Of a stretch of DNA of 64,000 nt, positions 44,167-52,981 are shown in pieces. The stretch is taken from positions 2,480,001 to 2,544,000 of the forward strand of contig NZ_CP029187.1 of assembly GCF_003097535.1 (NCBI RefSeq), read 5' to 3'. The notes beneath the pieces were generated by a model that was given only the letters and a program-made list of their open reading frames with translations, was not told the DNA's origin and made no database searches. This DNA is from Flavobacterium pallidum. Lineage in GTDB: Bacteria; Bacteroidota; Bacteroidia; Flavobacteriales; Flavobacteriaceae. Position 1 is the first letter of the stretch, and every line of letters begins with the position of its first letter. A program made the position numbers and the translations under genes.

Positions 44167-44194
44167 AGCCTGCCTGACCGCAGGCTTTTTTTTT
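44167..44194 (+). terminator. Terminator after the fibronectin protein
   Basis: AGCCTGC (44167-44173) and GCAGGCT (44180-44186) form the stem, followed by nine T's. Confidence 0.9.
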
Positions 44195-44244
44195 ATGCCT
44201 GCCTTTACTGACAATATACATGAACCTGTTCGCATAAATAAAAA

Positions 44245-44270
44245 ACTTCCCGTCGTGCAAACGGGAAGCT
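44245..44270 (-). terminator. Terminator for the minus-strand genes
   Basis: CTTCCCG (44246-44252) pairs with CGGGAAG (44262-44268). Read on the minus strand, the hairpin is followed by TTTTTTATTT, ending the DUF2892-like gene. Confidence 0.8.
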
Positions 44271-44294
44271 TCTCGGTTATTAATTAAGGGACGG

Positions 44295-44516
44295 TCAATA
44301 AAAACGCTTTTTATTTTTGGATGCCAACGTGCTCACATCGAGGAACGCGTATACGATACAGGTACCCAGCAGCGACGTCAGGATCAGGTAAATACCGCTC
44401 ACACCTGAAGCCCATTGCATGGCACGGTCGTCGTCGCACAGGTACATCAATAAGACAAGCAGCCCTCCGATCGTGGTGCGGATAAATTTATCTGGAGTAC
44501 TCATATTCTGCTTCAT
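44295..44516 (-). CDS. DUF2892 (YgaP-like) membrane protein
   Basis: The 73-residue protein has two hydrophobic helices (about 10-27 and 37-58) separated by an acidic turn 'LCDDDRAMQW', with a final basic tail (KNKKRFY). This is the inner-membrane YgaP_TM / DUF2892 form, here without the rhodanese domain found in YgaP itself. A slightly later ATG (MSTPDKFIR) is an alternative start. It follows the giant leucine-rich protein gene by 21 nt on the same strand, so it may lie on the end of that transcript. Confidence 0.85.
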   Translation of the reverse strand: MKQNMSTPDKFIRTTIGGLLVLLMYLCDDDRAMQWASGVSGIYLILTSLLGTCIVYAFLDVSTLASKNKKRFY

Positions 44517-44537
44517 GTTAAAAGCTATAAAAAAAAA

Positions 44538-47500
44538 TTAGTAAATGTATTTTTTCGTAATCAGCGTACCTTCTGCAGTTGTCACCTGAATCAGCAAAAC
44601 CTGTTTTTCGCTCATAAAATCTGACAGTACGGAATCTGAAGCATTGATGTTGGCTTTTTCGTAAACCAGCCTGCCGCGCACATCGAATATCCTGATATGT
44701 TCCATAATATCCACACCGGAATTAATGTGTATGGAATTGCCGTCCTTATAAATCACTACGGCAGCATCATCTGCAACAGGATTTGTGCCTAAAATGGCAT
44801 TCGTGTACACTACTGCAAACCTTTCGGCAAAATTCCCTGCATCGGTTGCAAACGAATAGGCACTTGCTGTAAGGTCGTGAACCGCTGCCGTCAGGTTGTC
44901 TTTCAGGTAAATATGCTGACCTGCAGCAAATAAGCCGTCGGTGTGATCGATGGCAATCTGGTAAGTCCCGCCTGTAGCGACTTTGAGGCTCAATGGCACA
45001 ATATCATTAACATCGAATGGCAAAGCCCTTCCCTGGATTACAAAATCGGATGCGCCAATGCGGCTTGACAGCGCGTTACTGCCTTCAATCTGTTTTCCAT
45101 CAAATCCAATATCAAAACCTTGTGTAGCACCTTGTGTATAACCGATCAGGATTTGGTTTATACCGGATTGCGTCGCACTTAAATTCAGCCAGAAACGGTG
45201 TTGTTCAGTAGGTGCCGTCCTGTAAAACTGCCCGTCGGTATTGGCGACACGCATAGCATTGGTAAAGGTAGCCATCGCCGCATCGTCAGTTTGCAATATG
45301 AATCCCTGCCCGGTCTGTATCAGCCCGTTCGGTGTTTCGCCGCCGGTTTCAGCAGCAGTGCCGCCCAGCAGGTTGTAAGAAGCGTAATTTGCGCCACTTT
45401 CCGCACCATGCGTACGGTGTGTCCAGAAATAAATCGTACCTGGGGCAGCATCCAGCAACGCATCCGCACTGATAGGAGAAGGGTAGGGGTTTCCAATCAG
45501 GTTGTAACCCTGTCCGTAATTGGTAATCGGTATTGCTATATCACCATTATTAGGCACACCGGTAAAAATTCCAGTGAAAAGCTGTGCCGCAGCGGGGAAA
45601 TTCAGGTAATTGTCAGGAGCGCGCACCATATAGCCTTTTGCAGGCAGGAAGGCGTTGTGGGCAGGATTAGCCCATACAAAAGCATTGGAAGCCTCATCGA
45701 TTGCATAAAACCTGGTATCGAGCGTAGCCGGGGAGAAGCTGCGCAAAAGCTGCCCGTTGACCGGTGAAGACCAATATACATAATCCAGTCTGCGCATCAT
45801 GGCATCGCGTGTAATGGTCACATTGCCAGAATTTGTGGCCGTTTCAGCCTGCAATAGATTGGCGTTGTTTTCAAAAGTCAGCGTGGCAGATGGTGACACT
45901 GTAATGTTGCCATTGATATTGACGTTCGTTCCTGAGGCCACAACCACATTGGCATTTTCCGAAACATCGAGGCTACACGCGGTAAAGTCTGACGCGATTT
46001 CATAATCGCCCATAAAAACCACCTGGTTTGCATTCCCCGGTGCCGACGGAATCCAGTGATTTCCGTCCCACACCGCATAAGTGCAGCCACCGCCCGGACA
46101 ATCCAGATCATATATAGTGTCTTCGTCTTTGTAATAATTGGAATTATTGTAAGCTTCATCAACATCAGCGACTTTAATACAAGTCATGGGGTTTTCATCG
46201 CATTCGAGGTCATAAAGATTTGGTTGGTGTGATATATCAAGCCCCTGCAGGTTATTCACATGGCATACAAGGCTTTCCAGTTGTGTTAAAGCTGAAAGAT
46301 CGAGGCTGGTCAGTTGGTTGTAGCTGCACGATAGATACATCAGGTTATCGTTCAGGCCGATCGCAATCAACTGATTTTCATCACAGGAGAGCTCGTAGAG
46401 GTTGTCACAACCAGTTACATCAAGTGTTTTCAATTGGTTGCCATAGCAGTACATTTCTTCAAGGCCGGTCAATCCTGATACATCGACTGATGTGAGCATA
46501 TTATAATCACACTCGAGGTATTCCAATGCTGAAAGTCCGCTCAGGTCCAGTGTGACCAAGTTGTTATAGCTCACATTCAGGTACGTCAGTGCGGCAAAAT
46601 CCTTAATGCCTGTCAAATCCGAAACGCCTCTTTCCGGAAGGTATAGGTTCTCAATCACAGCGATATTTGCCGTGGCTACCCGCCCATCAACAAATTCATC
46701 CGAATTCATGTTTACCAGCTCTTGTTCAAAAACCGGATCAGGAATCAGCGTGTAAGGCCCTGCATCGCATAACAAGGCATAATTTGAGGAGGCATCTTTA
46801 ATCCATCCCGCCTGCGCTTCTGCGGCAGCGACATCATTTACGAGAAGGCAACTGATATCATTTCCGGTGGTGTTCATATCGGTAAGCAAAGGTTTGTCCC
46901 TGAGGTTGAGTTTTGTCAACACATTATTCTCTACATGCAGGCGCTCCAGGTTTGGCATCGGAGGCAATATGAGGTATTGCAGGCTGTTGTCCGACAGGTT
47001 GAAGTTTTTAAAGTTCGCGATGTCGATTGCTTCCACCGATTGTATCATGTTTTCGGACAGGTCGATATCCTCTCCTGCAGGAAGCGCTAGCAATGCCCAT
47101 ATCAGTTGGTTGTTAGTTGCTTTCAGGTATTTCAGCGCATCATTATCAAAATATGCAAATTGACCCTGGTTGTGGCTTAAATCGGCATACGTAATGGTAT
47201 TCCCCGGCAAATACAGGTAAGTGAACACATTGTGTTGCAGGTCTACGTGCTGGATCGAATCCATCTGGTCCGTGGCCAGCGTGCTGAGGTTGTTGTATGA
47301 AGCGTCCAGCGTTTGCAGTGCATCCAGCATCGATAAACCGACTGATGAAAGTTGGTTGTGGCTGATATTCAATGTTAACAGCGAAACGAAATCGGCAATC
47401 CCTGTAAGATCTGCGATACCTTGATTGCTCACATCCAAAGTAGTAATCCCTGAAATATGGGAAGTAATTACATATCCGTCAATCGCATCGTCATAGCCCA

Positions 47501-50500
47501 GATCGATCAGTGCCTGTTCGAAATTCGCATCGGGTATGCTGGTTTTCGGTTCACAGTTTAACGCGTAAACGGCCCATGATTCTTTAGTCCAGTTCGGCCT
47601 GCTTGCTGCTTGCGCGACATCATCCACCGTAATACAGCTTACCCCGAAGGTACTTGTAACAGTCATGTTGGTCAGGTCCGGTTGGTGCCTTAGGTCTAAA
47701 GCGGTCAGTTCCGTGCTGTTCACAAACAGGTACCTCAGCGAATCAATTTGTCCTAAATTCAGCGAAGCCAGCGGATTCTGGCTGCAATACAAATAGTGTA
47801 ATGATGGACAGCCGCTCACGTCCAGAGTCGTCAGGCTGCACAACATCAGGTTCAATTCCTCCAGGTCTTCGAGGTTTCCTACGGTAAGCGATGTCAGCGG
47901 ATTGTGGAAAAATTCCACTTTATGCAGTCCCGTATGCACACTGATATCCATTTGTGCCAGCTGATTGTCCCGAAGATGAAGGTATTGCAATGCGGTCAGT
48001 GTTGGGAAATCAAAAGTAGTAAGCGCATTGTTATTGCCATTAAAAGTTTCGAGTGAGGTGAAATCCTGAAGCCCTTCCAGGCTGGCGATATTCCTGTTGG
48101 ACACATTCAGGTTGTTTATACCTGAAATGTTCCCGGTTATGACTTCGCCATCAATTACATCATCATAGCCAAAGTCGATCAGCGCCTGTTCGAAATTCGC
48201 ATCTGGAATCAAAGTTGCCGGCGCACAGCTTAATTTATAAGTTGCCGTAGCATCCTTGAACCAATTCGGCTGGCTGTTTGCTGAAGCCACATTTCCCACT
48301 TCAATACAAGTAAGGTTTGGATTGTCAGTCAGGTTTAATAAACTTAAATTGGGCTGACCACTAAGGTAGATTATAGAAATCAGTGTTTCCTGGCAATGCA
48401 AAGCAGTCAGTCCTGAGATTTCTCCAAGATTAAGTTCGGTTAACGGATTTTGCCCGCACGAAACCATTTCCAGGCTTCCAAGCGTCCCGATGTTGAGCGA
48501 TTCCAGCGCATTGTGGTCGCAATATAAGGTTTGCAGGCTGTAATCGCCGTCAAAGCCAATACTGGTAAGGCTGTTATCACCACAATTTAGGTAATTCAGT
48601 GAAGCCAGGCCGTTAACAGTCAACTGAGTCAATTGGTTGTAATGGCAATCGGCATATTCCAAGGCAGGATATAAGGTTAAATCCAAAGTGGTTAAGTGGT
48701 TCAATTGCAGTTCAAGCCTTTTCAGGTTCGTGAGCGTCGGGAAGTTAAAGGAAACAATGGTATTGCTGTCGCCGTTGAAATTTTCCAGGGCAGTGAAATC
48801 TTCTAACCCTGTCAGGTCGGCTACATTTTTGAAAGAAAGATCCAAAGCGGTAACTCCTGAGATGGCGGCAGTCATTACCATCCCATCGATAACATTATCG
48901 ATTCCGAGGTCGATCAATACCTGTTCGAAATTGGCATCCGGTATCGAGGTCGTTTCACAGCTTACGGCATAATTGGCAAAGTTGTCCTTATGCCATAAGC
49001 TGTTGTCATTAGCTGCAGCCGGATCATCTGTGGCGATGCAATACAGGTTGTTGCCTTCTGCATTAAAGTTGTTCAACGGAAGGCCGGTAATGTCAAGCGA
49101 ATACAACTGGTTCTGGCTGCAATCCAAATAGGTCAGCTGTGTCATCGCCGACACATCAAGCGATGTGAGTGCATTATAATTGCAGGCAAATTCAGTCATG
49201 GTCGTAATCCCGCTCAGGTTCAGGCTCGTCATGCCGTTATTCCAGCAGCCCAGGCGTTCCATCGGTTTGTTGCTGACGTCGAGGCTAGTAATGTGGTTGT
49301 TGCTGCAATTCATCTGCGTCAGGTTGGCCTGGTTGGTCAGGTCGAGCGATGTCAGTTGGTTGTCTTCACAGGAAATCCCCGTAAGCGATGTTACACCGTT
49401 TAAATTAATATTAGTCAGCGCATTATCTTTACAATATAGCGTTTCAATTGCAGTATTGCTTAAATCAAGCGTTGCCAATTGATTTTGCTCACAGGTCAGG
49501 TACGTCAGCTGTGATTGCCCGGAAAGGTCAAGGCTTGTCAATTGGTTCGACCCGCAGTACAATTCCCTTAGTGTTGACACCTGGCTTAAATCGAGTTCTG
49601 TCAGCTGGTTTTCCAAAATATACAGCACTTCTACCGGAGCTCCTGAAATGTTGATGGAGCTTAGCTGGTTATAGAAAGCCTGGATCTTAGTAAGCGAGGG
49701 AAGCCCGTTCAGATCCAGCGATGTGATATTGTTGTTGCTACAGTTTAAGTCTGTCAGCGCGGTGAAATCCCTAATGCCCGTCAGGTCTGAAATCCCCATG
49801 TTATTCACATCAAGGCTGGTAATCCCTGAAATAGCCGAATTAGGGACCTGGCCGTTGATCAAGGTGTCATAGCCCAGGTAAATCAATGCCTGTTCGAAGT
49901 TAGGATCTGGAATCAGCGTCATGGTATTACAGTCTGTCGCATATCCCACATCGCTATCCTTAAACCAATTTGGATTGTTATTTGCCGCAGCGACATCGTC
50001 CACTTGTATGCACGTAAGCAGGTTATTGAAACATGACATAGCATTCAGGTTGGAGCCACTTAGGTTCAATGAAGTCAATTGGTTGTTGTCAATCTGAAGA
50101 TCCGTCAGCTGGTGGATGATATCGAAATCAAAGCCGGTCAGTTGATTGTCAGTGCAATTCAACACCTGTAAGGACGTAAAAGAATCGATACCCGTCAGGT
50201 CTGAAATATTTTGCGATATCAGGTAAAGTTCGGTTATGTTGCTGATATTTGCATCATAAACCATCCCATCCAAAGTCAAATCATAACCGTAATTGATCAA
50301 TGCCTGCTCAAAATTCGGATCGGGAATTGATATCTGCTCACAAGCTACCGAATATCCGGTAAAGGAGTCTTCGATAAAGTTTGGATTGGCTTGTGCCGCA
50401 GCCGGATCGTCAATCGCTATACACGACAGCTGGTTGCCTGCGGTATAAAGCATTCCAATGCCATCGCTGTTGGTTAAATCCAAAGATGTCAATTGATTGC

Positions 50501-52487
50501 CGCTGCAAAAAAGCACCGCTGTTGACGGCCCTACCTGTAGTGAATTAATCTGGTTCGTAGCACAATTCAGGATGGCAAGATCGGTCATGGCGCTAAGGTC
50601 TAATGTAGTGAGATGGTTGCTGAAACAGGTCAGGAACATCAATCCCGGGTAGTTCGCAATGCCAAGTCCTGCATCGTCCAACTGATTGCTGCCGCAGAAT
50701 AAGTTCTTCAGGTTTGCATTGTAAGCCCCGTTTATAGTTTCAATCTGGTTGGTGGCGCAATCCAACATTGTAAGCCCAGGCAGCATTGAAATATCCAGAT
50801 CCGTCAGCATATTATCCGCGCAGCTCAGCGATGTCAATGGTGCACCTGCAAAATGCAGCGTTTGCAGTTGGTTCTGATTGCAATTTAGTGACGTAAGCTG
50901 TGTCAACTGACTTACATCAAGTGAAGTCAGTAAATTGTTGCTGCAATCGAATGAATTCAGGTTGATGAAACTGTTGATTCCGGTCAGGTCTGTGATGTTG
51001 CCATTTGCAACATTCAAATCTGTGATGTTTTCAATAGTTGATTTTTGCACCGTTCCGTCAATAACATCATCATATCCTAAAGTAATGAGGTATTGTTCAA
51101 AATTGGCATCGGGAATCATTACGACGTTGCATAATGTTGAAAAACCCGTTCCGGCATCCACTGCGAAGTTTGTATTTGCTGTTGCTGCAGCAGGATCGTC
51201 AATCGAAATGCATGAAATCGCATTCCCCGTAGCATTCAGCATCGCCATCGCATCACTGTTAAGCAGGTTCAATTGCGTAAGCAGGTTGTTGCGGCAATCC
51301 AGGTTTTGCAAGGCAGGCCCTGCCTGTAACGACGTAAGCTGGTTGGAAGAACAATTTAAATTACTAAGGCTGTTCATTGCGCTGCAATCCAAAGCACCAA
51401 ACTGGTTTCCGGAAACATACGCCTGGGTCAGTCCGGGAAAATTGCCGGTGTTGAACCCGGCTTCCGTCAGCATGTTGTTGTTGCAGAACAATATGCTCAG
51501 GTTCGGATTGTAATTACTGTGGATTGCCGTCAGTTGGTTAGAACTGCAATCCAGTGTCACCAGGCCTGTGAGTGCCGTAATGTCCAGAGTAGTCAAGGCG
51601 TTGCTGAGGCAGCTTAAGGATGTCAGCGCTGTACCGGTAACATTCAACGACTGCAATTGGTTTTCGCTGCAATTAAGCGACGTAAGCTGCGTCAGGCCGC
51701 TTACATCAAGCGAGGTCAGTGCATTATAACTGCAATCCAGCGATACCAGGTTGATAAAACGATTGATTCCGGTAAGATCCGTAATCGAACTGAATGACAT
51801 ATTGAGTGTTGTAGCGGCCTCGGCACTGGCGATCAGCACTTTGCCATCCGCGACATCATCAATCCCATTTAAGATGAGCGCGTCCTCAAAAGCGGCATCC
51901 GGAATATAAAAATAAGGATCGCAGGAAAGTTTAAACGCAGCGCCTGCATCTTTCATCCAATTCGGATTGGCAGAGGCTGCAGCCGGATTATCCGTTTCAA
52001 TACAGCTCAGGTATGGATTGTCATAGGCATAAACCACACTAGCGGTCGGATCGATCCCATGCAGGTTCAGGCTTGTCAGCTGGTTTCCGTAGCAATAGAA
52101 ATCGAAAATCGCTGTCCCGGCAATATTCAGCGTGGTAATCTGGTTCGAAAAGCAATACAGGTAATTCAGATGGCTCAGGCCGCTCACATCCAAAGAGGTC
52201 AGCGTGCCATTAATACAGGTCAGTATCTGGAGTGCAGTAAAATCCCGTATTCCGGTCAGATTCGTAATCCCTGCAAAACCAGGAACATTTAAATTCGTAA
52301 TTCCTGAGATGTTGGCGGTGAGCACCTGGCCGTCGATGACGTTGTCATGGCCATTATAAATCAGGAATTGTTCAAATGCAGGATCGGGAATCGCAGTGTA
52401 TTGCGAATGTGCTTCCGTCACCGCGATGAAAAACAACAATGCTATAAAACCACCGTGTTTTTTTAATTGTGTAAAAATTCGTCCCAT
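44538..52487 (-). CDS. Giant leucine-rich-repeat surface protein, nine cassettes, T9SS type C tail
   Basis: The 2,649-residue protein has a signal peptide (residues 1-28, ending TEAHSQ) and then nine cassettes. Each opens with IPDxxFEQxLI..G.DxVIDG.V and continues in LRRs of about 21 residues ('LTSLDVSGLTQLTSLNCSEN'). Each closes with 'C...DDPAAANxNPNWxKD' and a final cysteine. Cassette starts lie near 52390, 51905, 51120, 50335, 49915, 48950, 48215, 47545 and 46745. After 'WDGNHWIPSAPGNANQVVF' comes a beta-rich module and a type C sorting tail that match the end of the 42 kb gene. It is probably a large extracellular adhesin or recognition protein. No cassette contains a stop. Confidence 0.92.
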   Translation of the reverse strand: MGRIFTQLKKHGGFIALLFFIAVTEAHSQYTAIPDPAFEQFLIYNGHDNVIDGQVLTANISGITNLNVPGFAGITNLTGIRDFTALQILTCINGTLTSLDVSGLSHLNYLYCFSNQITTLNIAGTAIFDFYCYGNQLTSLNLHGIDPTASVVYAYDNPYLSCIETDNPAAASANPNWMKDAGAAFKLSCDPYFYIPDAAFEDALILNGIDDVADGKVLIASAEAATTLNMSFSSITDLTGINRFINLVSLDCSYNALTSLDVSGLTQLTSLNCSENQLQSLNVTGTALTSLSCLSNALTTLDITALTGLVTLDCSSNQLTAIHSNYNPNLSILFCNNNMLTEAGFNTGNFPGLTQAYVSGNQFGALDCSAMNSLSNLNCSSNQLTSLQAGPALQNLDCRNNLLTQLNLLNSDAMAMLNATGNAISCISIDDPAAATANTNFAVDAGTGFSTLCNVVMIPDANFEQYLITLGYDDVIDGTVQKSTIENITDLNVANGNITDLTGINSFINLNSFDCSNNLLTSLDVSQLTQLTSLNCNQNQLQTLHFAGAPLTSLSCADNMLTDLDISMLPGLTMLDCATNQIETINGAYNANLKNLFCGSNQLDDAGLGIANYPGLMFLTCFSNHLTTLDLSAMTDLAILNCATNQINSLQVGPSTAVLFCSGNQLTSLDLTNSDGIGMLYTAGNQLSCIAIDDPAAAQANPNFIEDSFTGYSVACEQISIPDPNFEQALINYGYDLTLDGMVYDANISNITELYLISQNISDLTGIDSFTSLQVLNCTDNQLTGFDFDIIHQLTDLQIDNNQLTSLNLSGSNLNAMSCFNNLLTCIQVDDVAAANNNPNWFKDSDVGYATDCNTMTLIPDPNFEQALIYLGYDTLINGQVPNSAISGITSLDVNNMGISDLTGIRDFTALTDLNCSNNNITSLDLNGLPSLTKIQAFYNQLSSINISGAPVEVLYILENQLTELDLSQVSTLRELYCGSNQLTSLDLSGQSQLTYLTCEQNQLATLDLSNTAIETLYCKDNALTNINLNGVTSLTGISCEDNQLTSLDLTNQANLTQMNCSNNHITSLDVSNKPMERLGCWNNGMTSLNLSGITTMTEFACNYNALTSLDVSAMTQLTYLDCSQNQLYSLDITGLPLNNFNAEGNNLYCIATDDPAAANDNSLWHKDNFANYAVSCETTSIPDANFEQVLIDLGIDNVIDGMVMTAAISGVTALDLSFKNVADLTGLEDFTALENFNGDSNTIVSFNFPTLTNLKRLELQLNHLTTLDLTLYPALEYADCHYNQLTQLTVNGLASLNYLNCGDNSLTSIGFDGDYSLQTLYCDHNALESLNIGTLGSLEMVSCGQNPLTELNLGEISGLTALHCQETLISIIYLSGQPNLSLLNLTDNPNLTCIEVGNVASANSQPNWFKDATATYKLSCAPATLIPDANFEQALIDFGYDDVIDGEVITGNISGINNLNVSNRNIASLEGLQDFTSLETFNGNNNALTTFDFPTLTALQYLHLRDNQLAQMDISVHTGLHKVEFFHNPLTSLTVGNLEDLEELNLMLCSLTTLDVSGCPSLHYLYCSQNPLASLNLGQIDSLRYLFVNSTELTALDLRHQPDLTNMTVTSTFGVSCITVDDVAQAASRPNWTKESWAVYALNCEPKTSIPDANFEQALIDLGYDDAIDGYVITSHISGITTLDVSNQGIADLTGIADFVSLLTLNISHNQLSSVGLSMLDALQTLDASYNNLSTLATDQMDSIQHVDLQHNVFTYLYLPGNTITYADLSHNQGQFAYFDNDALKYLKATNNQLIWALLALPAGEDIDLSENMIQSVEAIDIANFKNFNLSDNSLQYLILPPMPNLERLHVENNVLTKLNLRDKPLLTDMNTTGNDISCLLVNDVAAAEAQAGWIKDASSNYALLCDAGPYTLIPDPVFEQELVNMNSDEFVDGRVATANIAVIENLYLPERGVSDLTGIKDFAALTYLNVSYNNLVTLDLSGLSALEYLECDYNMLTSVDVSGLTGLEEMYCYGNQLKTLDVTGCDNLYELSCDENQLIAIGLNDNLMYLSCSYNQLTSLDLSALTQLESLVCHVNNLQGLDISHQPNLYDLECDENPMTCIKVADVDEAYNNSNYYKDEDTIYDLDCPGGGCTYAVWDGNHWIPSAPGNANQVVFMGDYEIASDFTACSLDVSENANVVVASGTNVNINGNITVSPSATLTFENNANLLQAETATNSGNVTITRDAMMRRLDYVYWSSPVNGQLLRSFSPATLDTRFYAIDEASNAFVWANPAHNAFLPAKGYMVRAPDNYLNFPAAAQLFTGIFTGVPNNGDIAIPITNYGQGYNLIGNPYPSPISADALLDAAPGTIYFWTHRTHGAESGANYASYNLLGGTAAETGGETPNGLIQTGQGFILQTDDAAMATFTNAMRVANTDGQFYRTAPTEQHRFWLNLSATQSGINQILIGYTQGATQGFDIGFDGKQIEGSNALSSRIGASDFVIQGRALPFDVNDIVPLSLKVATGGTYQIAIDHTDGLFAAGQHIYLKDNLTAAVHDLTASAYSFATDAGNFAERFAVVYTNAILGTNPVADDAAVVIYKDGNSIHINSGVDIMEHIRIFDVRGRLVYEKANINASDSVLSDFMSEKQVLLIQVTTAEGTLITKKYIY

Positions 52488-52583
52488 AAAAAAGTTCTTT
52501 TGGTTTAAAAATCCGGAAACCAGTTTCGTGCCTGATTTCCGGAACCAAAGAAACCGTCATTCATCGGCAACACAAAAAAAACG

Positions 52584-52604
52584 ATAGGGACAAAATAGGG
52601 ACAA
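52584..52604. promoter_or_regulatory. GGGACA direct repeats, candidate operator
   Basis: ATAGGGACAA occurs at 52584-52593 and again at 52595-52604, spaced 11 bp, one helical turn. The site lies about 100 nt upstream of the giant LRR gene. Confidence 0.4.
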
Positions 52605-52681
52605 GGGGTAAAATCGTTGATATTAAAGGGATTGCAGGAGATTTCGGCATATTAAAGAATAGTTAAAATCTTACAGGAAGT

Positions 52682-52693
52682 TGTCCCGGGACA
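52682..52693. promoter_or_regulatory. TGTCCCGGGACA palindrome, candidate operator
   Basis: A perfect 12-bp palindrome whose half-site GGGACA is the same as in the direct repeats at 52584. This suggests a regulator that binds both arrangements. Confidence 0.4.
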
Positions 52694-52766
52694 GGGAAGA
52701 GTTTGCAGTAGGCAGTTGCAGTAGGCAGTTTTTCAAGCACTAATATAGACAATGTTACTCCGTCCT

Positions 52767-52980
52767 CCGCTTCGAGGCGGGCACCTAACGTTTGAAGATG
52801 GCGACACGAGCAAAGCGAACTGGCGAAGCAAAAATTAAACATTGTTTGAGCGGAGCGAGTTTGTTTAATTTAGCCATCGAAAACTGTCAGGTCGCTGACC
52901 CGAGGCCAGCGGCCGAACTGGGCGGAGCCAGAAGAGGCAGACTTGAATTTTTTTTCTTTTGTTTCCAGACAAAAGAAAAA
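52767..52980 (+). repeat. Structured ~200-bp dispersed element, copy A
   Basis: The element opens CCGCTTCGAGGCGGGCACCT and ends in a CTTTTGTTTCCAGACAAAAG hairpin. Internal pairings are ACCT (52783) with AGGT (52889), GTTT with AAAC, GATGGC (52797) with GCCATC (52873), and AAATTAAACA (52832) with TGTTTAATTT (52862). The stretch CAGGTCGCTGACCCGAGGCC and the following 30 bases are identical in copy B at 57319. Its end abuts the stop of the 7TMR gene on the other strand. Confidence 0.75.
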
Positions 52981-52981
52981 T

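Larger units (their letters stand above)
52488..52981. other. Upstream region of the giant gene with GGGACA sites and repeat copy A
   Basis: No gene is visible. Two ATAGGGACAA sites (52584, 52595; 11 bp apart) and one TGTCCCGGGACA palindrome (52682-52693) share the half-site GGGACA, all within 210 bp of the giant protein's start. Two TTGCAGTAGGCAG units lie at 52703-52728. The structured repeat copy A fills 52767-52980. Confidence 0.5.

Noticed and set aside
45198..51513. Plus-strand frames antisense to the giant LRR gene
   Set aside because: They are mirror images of the repeated cassettes with no independent coding signal.
44538..52487. CRISPR-like repetition in the giant gene region
   Set aside because: The repetition is in-frame LRR coding sequence with no spacer structure.
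52703..52728. Two TTGCAGTAGGCAG units
   Set aside because: Only two copies, so noted within the upstream-region entry but not treated as an array.
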